A stretch of 64,000 bases of DNA from Doryteuthis pealeii (lineage: Eukaryota > Mollusca > Cephalopoda > Myopsida > Loliginidae), in NCBI GenBank assembly GCA_023376005.1, contig CM042157.1:60368773-60432772 (forward strand), given 5' to 3'. Each line of letters opens with the position of its first letter. The first letter of the stretch is position 1. The notes under the pieces are model-generated. The model ran no database searches. It saw only the letters and a list, made by a program, of their open reading frames with translations, and was not told where the DNA came from. Both the position numbers and the translations under genes were made by a program. Below are positions 1 through 10,721 of this stretch, piece after piece.

Positions 1-399
1 AGACAAACTATAATTAACTGAACACCTAAACAAATATTAAAAAAGATGTTTCCATTTACTTTTTTTGTTTTCTTTCCTGTCCTCGGGTTTTTTCTTTTAA
101 CTCAAGCAAAAAAGAATGTTGCACATGACAGAACAGGAATTTGGACTTGCATCACAAGAAAAAATCATGTGAGCCTCAACATCAGATATGTCAAAGAGAG
201 ATAGGATGGCCAGACTAAGTCGAATACGACAGGTACATCTAGAGGGAAACTGAGATACATGTATATACACTTAAAAAAATAAAAATAAAAAAAAATAAAA
301 AATAAAAAAAAGTGATAAAAAGGTGAGATTCTCCTCTACTTAAATGAACAAAAAGGTACGTTCCAGTGCAGGCTTAAGAAAGTCCAAAACTAACACAAT
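1..399. other. No gene seen; A-rich low-complexity DNA
   Basis: AT-rich sequence with an A-rich stretch at about 270-312. No coding frame, tRNA box or repeat end was recognised here. Confidence 0.6.
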
Positions 400-838
400 C
401 TAGTTTCGACCGGAGGGTCCGGTAGCTTCGGCCCTGGACTGCGTAAGCTAACATCACTGATCCCAAGGGGCCATCCCCCCAGGCAACACTTGTCCCCACA
501 ATTTAAAAGGGCAGGGCTGGGTTTATTGCCTAGTGCCTGGGGCGCCCCCTTAAGGGGGAATGCTGACAGGAGGGTCCAGTAGCTTTGGCCCTGGACTGCA
601 TAAGCTAACATCATTGATCCCAGAAGGCCCCCCCCCCGGCAATACCTGCCTCCGCAATTTAAAAGGTCAGGGCTGGGTTTATTGCCTAGTGCCTGAGGAG
701 TCCCCTTAAGTGGGAATGCTGATAGGATCAACAGATTTTTTGCACCCGCCTCCCATGAGCTTCAGTTTGTGGGTGGTCCCACATTAATAGGGCCTTGTTC
801 CTAACCCGTACATGTGGGGTACGTGGTAAATATCAATC
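400..838 (-). repeat. Family E GC-rich dispersed repeat with internal 157-bp duplication
   Basis: The reverse strand matches segments at 14985-15255 and 23700-23975: a terminus close to ACCCCACTTGTACGG, a 'cccagccctgcccctttaaa' block and a CCCCCTTGAGG-type block. Here the middle is tandemly duplicated: the GGAGGGTCC block starts at 412 and again at 569, a 157-bp period. The duplication opens a 113-codon frame on the minus strand containing two copies of the same peptide, which is a by-product and not a gene. The element class is unknown. Confidence 0.7.
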
Positions 839-944
839 TAGTAGCATTCTTAATCCATTTCAGACAATAAGAAGAAGACTGTTTCACAATGAAGCAATAA
901 AAAAGATTAAAAAAACATATGGTGCAATGGATATAAAGGTTGAG

Positions 945-1140
945 TTGTTGGTTGGTTGTTTTATGGCATATCAACACTTTTTGGGTCATTTAATGCCTAA
1001 TCAAATCATTTTGATATTTGGTTTACTTACAGTACTTGTTGTTGCTTAAATGGTCACCCATGCAAGTATTGAAGAAGCTCATTGCTGCTTAACTTCAAAA
1101 AATCTAGTGAGAACTGGTGTTTTCAACATGACTTGACCAT
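945..1140 (-). repeat. Family D LINE-type 3' end (long form)
   Basis: Begins with a TTGGTTGGTTG tail and the motif ATGGCATATCAAC followed by GGGTCATTTAATGCC. It continues with about 130 bp shared with 40350-40560, 46275-46430 and 61930-62090 (a 'gaacaggctcatTgctgct' type block). Read on the minus strand it looks like a retroposon 3' end with a CCAA-type tail. Confidence 0.6.
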
Positions 1141-1319
1141 AAGAAAATGTGAAGTTAATACACTTCTAAGTAACAATCATCTGTAGGTTGCAGGTTCAAT
1201 TCTGACTATGGGTGAAAATAACATAAAATACATAGCTTAACACTTGTACCGGGTCATAGTTAACGCAATGATAACACACTACTCAATGAAATGAATAAAG
1301 GGTTCGGTTCTAAATTCCA

Positions 1320-1420
1320 TGAAGGCACCTGAGTTTAACAAGAAACATCTGAAGATGGCCAGAGGCCACATTGGCTGAAATGTTGTGTATATAACAATAA
1401 AGATGAAGACAACAGTAAAA
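1320..1420 (+). repeat. Retroelement tail with hammerhead-like core
   Basis: CTGAAGA at 1349-1355 and GAAA at 1377-1380 enclose a segment able to pair GCCA with TGGC. It is followed by TGTT and AACA arms, then 'acaataaagatgaagacaac', which recurs at both ends of the foldback at 26031-26370. A catalytic U-H at the expected position is not evident. It may be a decayed PLE terminus. Confidence 0.4.
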
Positions 1421-1544
1421 AAAAAACCTAATTAATACGAATTATGAAGTCATCCCAAAAATTCAGACAAACATCTTTGGTTTCTTTGGTTCTTGTTCAA
1501 AATACCCACTTGAGGGAATGTCTGCAGTACATTTTATGAAGGTA

Positions 1545-2071
1545 ATCAAAAAAGAAAAATCTCCAATGTGCTGAGGATGCAGGGAAACTGTCTGTGTGGC
1601 TATTGGCAACACTGTTGTATTTGTTGTGCATGTGCCTGCATCACTGTTACGCTCAGTCTTGGCTTGGCAGTCATTTCTGATGGAGTTCCCTATAGACACT
1701 ACTGCCAAATGTGAAGTTTGCACAGTTATTCAGTTTTTGAACACAAAAGGCATCAAACTGATTGAAATTCATTCCAAATTAATAGAAGTGTATAGCAAGT
1801 TGTGCTTGGATGTTAAAAACGTCCACAAATGGTGTAGGGAGTTTGCAATGATGATGAGGTTCAACACTTCCTCAACAACATGGCAGCAAGCTAGTATGAC
1901 ATGGGCATACAAAAACTGCCACAGCTCCTACAAAAATGCATCAACTGAAATGGCGATTATGTAGAAAAATGGATACACATTCAAATTTTTAAAATGATAT
2001 AAAAATCATTGACAATCAACAATAAACATTGCTGTGATTTCTAAATATTTTGAAGACCTTATCTTTGGGAT
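1545..2071 (+). mobile_element. Internally deleted mariner element
   Basis: A TA dinucleotide lies just outside each end (1543-1544 and 2072-2073). The right end read inward, ATCCCAAAGATAAGGTC, resembles the left end ATCAAAAAAGAAAAATCT and the ends of the copy at 18781-19768. The inside keeps only the first and last parts of a mariner transposase, so the element is a non-autonomous deletion derivative of 527 bp. Confidence 0.8.
1683..1970 (+). pseudogene. Mariner transposase relic (N-terminus joined to C-terminus)
   Basis: The frame encodes the N-terminal helix-turn-helix region of mariner/SETMAR-type transposases, with FLNTKGIKLIEIHSKL followed by DVKNVHKWCREF. It then runs almost directly into the family's C-terminus: in another frame FLNNMAAS, a stop, YDMG, then QKCIN, a stop, NGDYVEK. 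The catalytic DDD core is missing, and frameshifts and stops rule out function. Confidence 0.85.
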
Positions 2072-2073
2072 TA

Positions 2074-2429
2074 CTCCCGTACAATGGCTGAGTAAAGAAA
2101 TTTTGATATGTCAATTTCCTCAATAGGCGATTCTGGACAATTAGTTTATTTTTTCAATTTTATACAACACATCAAAATTTTTAAATGTGAATAAAAAATA
2201 ATGTAACCTCCAACATCTATGGTCACTATTTTATTAGGGTTAGATTTATCTTTTAATATTGAGACATCCTGTATTCTTGCAGAAATTTATCTAAACAAAA
2301 AACTTAGATATTTCAACTTTATCTTAAAAAAATAAATAAATGAATAAAAAATTGAAAAAAATAAATTTAGATATTTCAATAAAGGATTGTTTTTTTTAAT
2401 AGTATATTTGAAGCATTGTGCGTATGTGT
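2074..2429. other. No gene seen; AT-rich
   Basis: A/T-rich sequence between the mariner and the next foldback. It contains a single TTAGGGTTAG at about 2235, and nothing else was recognised. Confidence 0.6.
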
Positions 2430-2619
2430 AATATAAAGATTTTTGAAGGCAATAGACAATGCAATATGTGTTGAAAATTATATTTATTTAACTTTTTTTT
2501 TTTTTTTTTTAATTCTAAATATTTTCGGAAATAAAATTCCATCATCAGAGTTATTAAAAAAAAACACCTAGTACTTTTAATAACTCTAATGATGGAATTT
2601 TATTTCCGAAAATATTTAG

Positions 2620-2655
<36 letters not shown>

Positions 2656-2719
2656 AGTTAAATAAATATAATTTTCCACACATATTGCATTGTCTATTGC
2701 CTTCAAAAATCTTTATATT
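2430..2719. mobile_element. Large foldback MITE (about 130-bp arms)
   Basis: The left arm (2430 to about 2560) is the near-perfect reverse complement of about 2575-2719, with a loop of roughly 15 nt. Each arm contains a long homopolymer (T on the left, A on the right), and the tracts differ in length. TA flanks both ends, consistent with a Tc1/mariner-type MITE, though no transposase is present to confirm this. Confidence 0.8.
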
Positions 2720-3089
2720 AGATATTTCAATTTTATTTTTTAAAATTCCAAAAAACTATTAAACATTTCAATTTTTATTTATTTATCAAATAATCCAAAA
2801 AGAAATATTTAATATTTCAATTTTATCTAAAAACTTCTATAACAAACATATCAATAAGAATAAGTACCCTTGATATTTGTTACCCAGAGAAACAAGATTA
2901 GAAACCGATACCTAATGCATATTCATTTTAAATATATGTTTTGATTCTATGAATCTTGAAAACACTTAGTGTCGCTACATTTTGGCAAATATCAATAAAC
3001 AATCCTACTTTTTTTTTCTACTTTTTACTCATACTGATTTCTCAATATTTATAGTATAGAATAAATGAGGAGGAAAATTCGATTGCACA

Positions 3090-3480
3090 GATAAGAAAAG
3101 AAATATATTACTCGCTTGTATGTCACAGACTATTTCCAGAAGAACAGAAAGGAAGCCACAAGGGAAATAGATGATCTACTATATATAGATCCACACATCC
3201 TAAAAAAGGTTAAAACAAAATATGGCCATGGCATAGATTGACTACAGAAAGGCTGATGATATTTTCCTGCAAACTGGGATAATACAATGTCTGGAAATGT
3301 ACAAAATATTCGACAAAGTCCTGAACTTCATCACAAAAGCCATGGAAAATTGGAAAGTGGAATTAACAGTAGGAGGACAAACCCTAGCAGAGGTAAAAAT
3401 CCAGAAACATCATCCACGGAGATTCCCCTTTAGTCATTACTATTTGTTATAGCAATGATATCACTCAATTACATTCTTAA
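3090..3480 (+). pseudogene. Non-LTR retrotransposon reverse transcriptase relic
   Basis: After frame corrections the segment reads as a LINE RT palm region: FPEEQKGSHKG, then LLYIDPHILKKVKTK, then AMA-stop-IDYRKADDIF (the region of the first catalytic motif, normally WIDYKKAYD). IIQCLEMYKIFDKVLNFI and WKVELTVGGQTLAEVKIQ follow. The later GDSLSPLLF-type motif is decayed to RFPFSHYY. There are stops and at least one frameshift, and the fragment runs into a MITE at 3507. It is 5'- and 3'-truncated. Confidence 0.75.
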
Positions 3481-3506
3481 GAAAATGTACAGGGCAGCTA
3501 AAAATT

Positions 3507-3660
3507 GGTAATCTGAACATTAGCTACATAAATGATAGTAACCTCCCCTTGTTTCTTTCACTTTGAGGAAGCCTTATGTTTTGGTTGGCCATTTTCATTT
3601 CACCGTAAATCTACACTGAAAATACAAATTTGTTCAAATCAATACTACTGAAGCCAAAAC
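3507..3660 (-). mobile_element. Half copy of MITE family N1
   Basis: Starts with the same terminus as the complete copy at 10947-11235 (GGTAATCTGAACATTAGCTA) and continues with the CTCCCCTTGTTTCTTTCACT block. Its interior corresponds to the right half of the complete copy, so it lies in the opposite orientation. It stops at about 3660 without the second TIR. Confidence 0.75.
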
Positions 3661-3689
3661 TATATTTATTCTTATAACCTTATATATAT

Positions 3690-3830
3690 GGATGATGGAA
3701 GCTCGTGGTGTAATTTCAGGGGAAATGGACTCGTCACCCCGAGTTCAAATCCTGGGTGTGGTAATTGCATTTCACTTAGCGCTAATACCTTTGGGATAAA
3801 TATGAATTCTACTCAAGTCTGTACTCTAAG
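3690..3830 (+). repeat. SINE A, 5' fragment
   Basis: tRNA-like head with A-box-like TGGTGTAAT and B-box-like GAGTTCAAATCCTGG, then the body motif 'catttcacttagcgctaata'. Truncated before the 3' tail. Confidence 0.75.
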
Positions 3831-3839
3831 TAAGTAAAA

Positions 3840-4108
3840 TCCTCAAATTCATTAAAGGATTAAAAAATAAAACAATTTGAAATGTAAACTTTAAATATGT
3901 ATTAAAATAAAACAAACTATATATAGATATATAATATCAGTCATGTATTTATTAAAACTTGTTTTAAAAAACAATGAGGACTGTCTAATGTTGCATGTTC
4001 AAATTTTGAGTGTATTTATTCTATGTTATGACGATTTTGGGTAATGTGATGTAAGCAGTGACGTAATTTTTGTTACAGACAAAAACTGGAAGCGAATCTC
4101 CATTATTA

Positions 4109-4115
<7 letters not shown>
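3840..4115 (-). repeat. Family H dispersed repeat
   Basis: The reverse complement matches 46440-46720 and 62098-62340, and partly 23530-23700. Shared blocks are 'tttttgtctgtaacaaaaat', GTCACTGCTTACATCACATTACCC and TTTTAATAAATACAT. The class is unknown. It lacks visible TIRs, and a Helitron origin is possible but unproven. Confidence 0.6.

Positions 4116-4140
<25 letters not shown>
4110..4140. repeat. (AT)n microsatellite
   Basis: Alternating AT next to the end of family H. Confidence 0.95.
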
Positions 4141-4142
<2 letters not shown>

Positions 4143-4308
4143 GGATGATAAAGATTTTTGTCAAAAATGAAAAAGAACTGGAAACATTTTTACTGACTTT
4201 AAGAATATACAGCCACGATATAGGAATGGAATTTTGGATCGAAAGGTGTAACATACTCATAATGAAAAATAATACTGCAGGCTTTTGATAAACTTGCATA
4301 GAATTTAC

Positions 4309-4340
<32 letters not shown>

Positions 4341-5105
4341 AGTAGGAAAATTTCTATGATGCTGAACTAAAACATTAAGAATTATTCTTAAAAGGTTACC
4401 GACCCATTCAAGCACTAAATAACCTTAATATTAATTAACTTGTAATAGTTGGATAAGCACTGAGGCTTTAAGTGTGCTGTGACCAGAAATAATTAAGAAT
4501 CTATTCTTAAAAAGCAGAATATAGATATTCTGACAATTGTTCCAGTGAATTGGAATGGAGAAAGAAAAAAAAAATGGCACCAAGCAAGAAAAGCAGCAGA
4601 AATTTATAAACTTAGTCCTGCAACTTAGTTCTAAAATAATTCTGGTTTGAAATATTACATATCATTAGTGATTTCTGTATTTAACCTTTTCACTACCAAG
4701 TTTTAAATTATTTAAATTTAAATTTATTTAAATTATTTTAAATTTTAGATATGCAAAATTATACTTTGAGTCTGTGTTGTAGAGTAGCTAGCACCCCTTC
4801 AGCACTCTACCAGATGGTCTGGTTCATAAGCTTAAATAAGGACTTCAACAGCTGATTAATATTTACACTGATCTTACTTTGTTTGGCTATACTGCATTTG
4901 ACCCTCCTTTATTTTTGTAAGTTGTCTTGTTAATTGTTTTGTAACTTATTGTTCTGTATTTTTTGTATGTATCCATTAGCACTGGATATTGGTGCTAAAT
5001 AAATATATTAAGCACTCAATTTCTTCTGGATAGCCTTCACCTCGACAATACAACAATCTGAAAATTTTAAGGGCTAAAATGAATATGAAATTCAACTGAA
5101 ATACC
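4141..5105. other. No gene seen
   Basis: AT-rich DNA with an A homopolymer at about 4311-4339. No coding or repeat assignment was made. Confidence 0.5.
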
Positions 5106-5510
5106 GGTGAGTACCATTATAGTATGTGGCCTACCTTTTGATCGTGGCCTATGAAATCATGTCTCCCTTATAGTATGTGGCCTAACATAAAAAGCATATT
5201 ATAACGTTATAATAATAACTGCTAACCCTAACCCCATTTCAGAATTTTAGAATATTTTAGAATTAAATAGATCTCGGATTCATGTAAATTATGGATAAAT
5301 TCTTTTTTAATTATTCTTAATTACTATATACAGCTTATGACTGAATTGCATTTCTTGAAATTGAATATATGTGAAAAATAATTAGTTTCGATAAATTGCC
5401 TACTACTTATATCTATAAATATACTCTTACTGAGGTAGGACACATTCAAACTGGGTAGGCCACATACTATAACAGAATCAAAAAGGTAGGCCACATACTA
5501 GAATGACACC
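5106..5510. mobile_element. Foldback element with duplicated TIR motif
   Basis: The motif TATAGTATGTGGCCTA occurs twice near the left end (about 5118 and 5172), and its reverse complement occurs twice near the right end (about 5453 and 5489), giving a nested inverted repeat. The centre is AT-rich and carries CTAACCCTAACCCC at about 5222. No coding sequence is seen, so it is a non-autonomous DNA transposon candidate. Confidence 0.7.
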
Positions 5511-5814
5511 AACAAATATATGGGTTGGATTTATCTGTCCTATAACCAACTCCAAGTGGGAGTTGTAAGTGGAAATGAAAGGCTACTCATAACCTTCTCT
5601 CACAAATTTAACTAAGTAATTCCTTATTAGCCATTCATATGTTGAAAGATGGTAACTCAAGTTTAAATTCAAGCTGTGTTTGTTGGGGGGGGGTATAAGC
5701 AGGGAATGTCTGTCCATTTTTACATTTTACATTCAAATTAGATTAAGATTATTATCATCTAAAAATGAGGTTTGTCTTTCAAATAATGGACTCAGTAAAA
5801 CTTAATATAAAAAA

Positions 5815-6076
5815 GTAAAGTCAGCACAGTGGCCTATTGTCGATATCAGCCGAATGTTGAGGGAGTCTATCCCTTTTTCACTTGTGCTAGACTAGGGAAA
5901 TTGTTTTGCTAAGATGGGGCACCCACCACATATACCGTCAGCTCCCAGATGCTTTACTGCACAAATCAGATTACCCAAGCTGTGCTACTCATCCACTGAG
6001 TTGGCAAGAATTGGTATCGAACTCAGAACATTGTGATTCTTAGGTGAATGCTCTACCAACTGAGCTAAACCGGCCC
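5815..6076 (-). repeat. SINE B
   Basis: The right end, read on the minus strand, is tRNA-like (GGGCCGGTTTAGCTCAGTTG, then a B-box-like GAGTTCGATACC), so the SINE head is at the right. The body contains the 'gggagtctatccctttttca' block read on the plus strand. The left (3') end abuts an A-rich stretch. Confidence 0.8.
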
Positions 6077-7559
6077 ATAAATATTCGTTATATTTTCAAA
6101 TATTCTTTTTGAAAATCTGTAAATTTCATGTTTATTCAGATTAAACAATAGAATATTTAAGAAAATGTGGTGTAAAAGGTTAGCAAGCTAGTCTTACATA
6201 TCCATTAAAACTGAATAGTGAGCTTGGTCCTAAAAACAAAATAAATCTCCATGTTACAAAGACCTTGTGTTAATCCAGGCTGACCCCCCCGGTCAGAAAT
6301 ATATTTTTTTTTCCAATTATAATTTCTATATTTAGTTATGGTAAATAAATAATTCATATAATAACAATATCAATTACTATCAAATTTTGAGCTATTTCAA
6401 ATTAGGTCTAAGGGAAATAACCATATTTGCTTTTGTTTTTTTTTCTAAAACATGTCATAGATAGTGGAAACTAGCATTGATATTTATGGATAAGATTACT
6501 TGGCACATCCACATCCATATGGGCCAAGCAATGCCTTTAACATTTCCTTTTGTTTAAACATTTTATACTTTAATTGATTAACACTGATTTTATAAGAAAA
6601 AAACATTTTTTTCTGCAGTTACAAATCGAAACAATGAAAAAATATTCCCATGGATTTCCCACATAATAGGAAATGGGGGAAGGGGATGAAAAAAACAATT
6701 TGTGTTTGAATGTTAGAAAATCTTATCAATTACTTTTGCTTTGCGTGTTATATATATATATATATATATCGTATGTCTAATTTATCTGTCTTCCTCCCAA
6801 CATACATGCAATTACGGTTTTGTTTTGTTTTTTCTTTTCCAATGCCAGTTTGCTAATATGACAAGTTTGGAAAAAAATATCAAATGAAAAAGCAATTAAA
6901 AAAATAAAAAAATGCACTCTGGGCAGTGTCATGTTTAATTTTTGCCATACTCTTTCATAAAAAAGTTAAACAGATATTTGAAATCTTATATATATATATT
7001 TTTTTTTAATGATAGACATAAAAAAATATTTTTTCAAAATTCAAATAGATATGTTTTCTTTCTAATAAAACCAAGTTTAAACTAAAATTAATTCAAATAT
7101 TTAATTTTTTTTTTTCTTTTGGGAGGAGTTTAAATGAAAAAAAAAAAAATCAAAACTGACCTTCTTTTTTTTTTTTTTCACCATATGATAAAATATGAAT
7201 TATTAATTAATAAGATTATATTATAATCTTATTAATATTAATCAATAATTTTATTGCAAAATATCAAATTTAACTATAGAATACCATTTTATTTTTTTAA
7301 AACCCTGTGTCATTGAATCTATAAATTAAAAATTAAAAAAAGCAGGGGTGGGGGTAAGCATCATCGATGAAACTGTCGATAGAGGGAGTAAGTATATTTT
7401 TTGTTACCTTTTTAAGCAGAAGGAGTAAGCATGATTTTTGAAACTGTCATTAACTTCAGGAGCACAAAAACTATATTATAGTCTTCCAAGACTGAAATGC
7501 CAATAATGTAAGATTGTGAATGAGAAGCACTCACCGAGAGATAAAATTAGGAAAATTTA
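6077..7559. other. No gene seen; AT-rich with small palindrome
   Basis: Contains an (AT)n tract at about 6749-6768, several A and T homopolymers, and an imperfect palindrome at about 7199-7252 centred on TTATATTATAA. No coding sequence was recognised. Confidence 0.5.
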
Positions 7560-7742
7560 ACAATGAAAGATGGGAGTGATGGAAGAGTAAGTTTCAGTTG
7601 TTCTATTTTTCGATTATACCCACCCCCGTTTCAAATCTTTTTAATTGCGTTCTTATTTAGTTTCATTAGCCTTTCTAATTTAATAGGATATTTTATTACA
7701 TTAAAACTTAAATACTTGCACCTGGATATATTTGCTAGTAAA
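7560..7742 (+). repeat. Family I dispersed repeat
   Basis: Matches 24258-24426: GGGAGTGATGGAAGAGTAAG, TTTCAAATCTTTTTA, ACTTAAATACTTGCACC and ATATTTGCTAGTA blocks in the same order. In the other copy an (AT)n tract follows the end directly. The class is unknown. Confidence 0.7.
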
Positions 7743-7749
7743 GGCGCTT

Positions 7750-8033
7750 GAGGTGCATAGTCTAATGGTTAGAGTCGTAGAAAATGGACTCATCAACCAG
7801 AGTTCAATTCCTGGACAAAGCTGTTGGCACTTCACATGGCGCTAATACGCTTGGGAAAGGTATGAATCCGATTCTCCCTCCAGCTCTAGGCAAATAGCAG
7901 GGTAGACTGGGTTATTTAACCATGGATAGGTAACCAGTCTAGGGGGAGGAAAACTCTGAATTCAAACCTGTTAAACTCCACTTAAGAAATCAACCTTGTG
8001 TCATATCCTGCTCGTGTGGAGGGGTTGGTAAAA
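7750..8033 (+). repeat. SINE A, near full length
   Basis: The tRNA-like head (TAATGGTTAGAGTC; GAGTTCAATTCCTGG) is followed by the body (GCTAATACGCTTGGGAAAGG, GGGTTATTTAACCATGG) and the 3' end 'tcgtgtggaggggttggtaa'. It lies immediately upstream of a SINE B copy in the opposite orientation. Confidence 0.85.
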
Positions 8034-8043
8034 GTAAGTAAAC

Positions 8044-8290
8044 AGTAAAGTCGTCGGGGCGGCCTAATGTCGGTATCGGCCAGACAGCAAGGGAGTCTAT
8101 TCCCTTTTCACTAACGCTAGACCAAGGAGATTATTTTAGCATCTGAGGTGGGGCGCCACACCTACCACCAGCTCCTCACTTTACCACACAGATCCCTGTG
8201 CTACTCATTCGCTGAGTTGGCGAGGGCCAGTATCGAACCAAGAACCCTGTGATTCCTAGCCGAACTCTACCAACTGAGCTAAACCCGCCC
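8044..8290 (-). repeat. SINE B, full length
   Basis: Minus-strand head with TTTAGCTCAGTTGGTAGAG and a B-box-like GGTTCGATACTGG. The body block GCTAGACCAAGGAGATTATT reads on the plus strand. The 3' end (AGTAAAGTC on plus) is at the left. Confidence 0.85.
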
Positions 8291-8670
8291 TCAATATTTG
8301 CTAGTAATATTAATTCACACATGTAAGATTGTGAATGAGAAGCACCGACTGAGAGATTAACTATAAGAATCTATTTGTTCTGGCAACATATTCACTTTGC
8401 TATAAATATATTTCTGAAAAGGTCACGAAACAATCATCTTGCCAGTGACCTTTGTTGCTATTTCAACAATTTGCTTTTTATCTAAATCTCATCTTTTTCT
8501 TCGGATCTCCATGACTAACTAAGGAATCGAGACAAACTGAAATTTCCCATTCTCGGTGAGCCACCAGCTGTTCACTTCCGTGTCTTGGCTATTACTGCTT
8601 CGTTTACAATTCACATATCAGACAGTTTTATTTTCAACACTATTCAATCCTCAGCACTACAAGAAAAACT
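8291..8670. other. No gene seen; flanking direct repeat
   Basis: At about 8318 a roughly 40-bp sequence (GTAAGATTGTGAATGAGAAG) repeats that at about 7508. The two copies bracket family I and the two SINEs. No gene was seen. Confidence 0.5.
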
Positions 8671-8725
8671 GGCTGGTTGGTTGGATTTTAGGGCATGTCA
8701 ATCCTTGGGTTATTTTAAGCTAAAA
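8670..8725 (-). repeat. Family D short 3' end
   Basis: GGCTGGTTGGTTGGATTTTA then GGGCATGTCAATCC and GGGTTATTTTAAGC, a divergent copy of the family D terminus. Confidence 0.55.
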
Positions 8726-8825
8726 ACGTTTTGTTTTATTTATTCTTGTTGGGAACTCAATTTTTTTTAAAACAGTTTTTAAAACTCATTTTTTGATCTA
8801 GAAAAAAAAAAAAAAAAAAAAAAAA

Positions 8826-9077
8826 AGTAAAGTTGTCAGGGTGGCCTAAAATCGGTATCAGCTAGACAGCGAGGGAGTCTATCACCCTTTCCACTAGCAC
8901 TAGACCAAGGAGATTGTTTTTGGCATCTGAGGCCAAGCGCCACACCTACCATCAGCTCTTCACTTTATTTGCACAGATCACTATGCTACTCATATGCTTA
9001 GTTGATGGGAGCCGGTATCGAACCAGGAACCTTGTGGTTCCTAGTCCGACGCCCTACCGATTGAGCTAAACAGGCCC
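8826..9077 (-). repeat. SINE B, full length
   Basis: Minus-strand tRNA-like head at the right (GGGCCTGTTTAGCTCAATCG). At the left, the retroposon 3' end meets a homopolymer of about 26 A on the plus strand. Confidence 0.85.
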
Positions 9078-9124
9078 TTAGATAAAAAATTGAATTAAAA
9101 AAATGTGTTACAAATATTGAGTAG

Positions 9125-9445
9125 ATGGAATGGACTCCAATAGGTAAAACCACTGAGTAGTACTTCACACTCCCCAGAGATCCAGAATTGGAACACAACC
9201 ACTAGATGCAGTTTAGCGTCATACCCAGGACACTAAGACCCTCAGCCACCACCTTCTAGCACATATATGATAAAAAGGGTTCAAGGTTTGCTATAAGGGC
9301 AATAGGGTTGGGACAATCATATAGGTAGTAGGGCTTGATATGACCAGCTGCCCGTCTAACCCAAGTAAGGGTCAAATTGGAGTTTTCTATGTCTTGGACT
9401 TCTCAGGATCCTTCCTTAAGCATCATGAGTCACCACCCATAGACA
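9125..9445 (-). repeat. Family C (LINE-derived) partial copy
   Basis: Shares 'acactccccagagatccaga', 'atgataaaaaggg' and GGCTTGATATGACCAGC blocks with the better copies at 16613-17210 and 19085-19650. Divergent and lacking the 3' terminus. Confidence 0.65.
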
Positions 9446-10320
9446 ACAGAGAGAGATAGCTACAGATGAATAGATACAGAGAGAGTCAGATAGGCAGTCA
9501 GAGATAGATATATTAAGAAAGGAAGATAGAGAGACACAGATATATATTTGAGATTGAAATAGAAGATACTAAATTTAAAAATAACTTATCAGGATATAAA
9601 AAATGTATTTAGTGTACTGACTCATTGTTAGTTTTTCCTATCAGTGGGTAAAAGTTAATTTCAGTTCAATCTCAAAATCTGAAAACCACGTGTTAAAACT
9701 GGAACTGATAAGAAATAAAATGGCAGCCTCTATGTCTACACAAACAGGAAAATTTCAAGTGAAACAAGTGGTTCCTTTAATAGAAAAAGCAACTCCAGAA
9801 GATAGGGATTTAAAGATACTCTTCCTCAATTCACACTGAGTGCCCATTACTTTTGGCCTTGTGCCAAACTAGCATTAATAAATGACCACTATTCAAATTC
9901 TTCCTTGAAAGGCAATCATTGAGGAGAGGTTTGGTTTCTTCGTTTAACTCTTAACATCCTATACCACCTCATTCCACCCGGCTGGAAGTCACATTTGTTT
10001 TCTTAATCCACCCCAAATGATAGCCTTTGTTTAAATGTAATATTAAACATATTTAGCAGTCTTTGGTTTATGGGAATAACAGGTAACTTTAAATGAAAAG
10101 GCCATTTTTAGCCATTTTTTGATAAATCCTTACAGGAATGGGGCTCTGGACTTTAAAAAAATTCTTAACAGGAAGTTAAGAGTTAACAGCATATCAACCT
10201 TTGTGGGTTATTTAATGCCAAAGTCATCCTTATAGAAGAATAGTTGTGGTAATATTTAACCCATAACTGGGGGGAGGGGAAGATGAGGGAGTTCCCCTCG
10301 AGAAGAGATCATCAGATGAA
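9446..10320. other. No gene seen
   Basis: Purine-rich stretch (GA/GATA) at about 9450-9545. A family D-like ATCAACCTTTGTGGGTTATTT sits at about 10193. No gene was found. Confidence 0.5.
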
Positions 10321-10354
10321 GAAATGTGTGTGTGTGTGTGTGTGTAAATATATT

Positions 10355-10538
10355 ATGGTATACTATACAATTAAAAGGCATTTATTACCATTGGTTTTGA
10401 AGTAGCGTATTAGCTGCTTATCCTCACGACAAAGCACCCGTGGATATTTTGCAGGGCACTTAGTTATGAGGATAAGCGGCTAATATGCTGCTTTGAAACC
10501 AATGGTAACATACGCCTTTTGATTGTATAGTATACCAT
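10355..10538. mobile_element. Foldback MITE (about 75-bp arms)
   Basis: ATGGTATACTATACAATTAA at the left is matched by the reverse complement at 10519-10538, and the arms continue inward through ACCATTGGTTTTGAAG and GCTTATCCTC with few mismatches. The spacer is about 30 bp. No coding sequence. Confidence 0.8.
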
Positions 10539-10599
10539 GACAAATAAATATAGCTCTTACACCTGTAATCAAGCACTTTCTTTTTCTTTCTCCAATACA

Positions 10600-10602
10600 A
10601 AA

Positions 10603-10659
<57 letters not shown>

Positions 10660-10702
10660 CATACACACACACACACACACATATATATACACACACATAT
10701 AC
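10600..10702. repeat. Compound microsatellite (CT)n(AT)n(AC)n
   Basis: CT, AT and AC dinucleotide runs in tandem. Short open frames here are low-complexity artefacts. Confidence 0.95.
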
Positions 10703-10721
10703 GAGAATGGTTGCTATACCA

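Noticed and set aside
390..731. 113-codon minus frame with two repeated peptides
   Set aside because: It reflects the tandem duplication inside family E. The other family E copies do not keep the frame.
8044..8290. tRNA gene on minus strand
   Set aside because: The tRNA-like part is the head of SINE B, with the same body and tail in eight copies.
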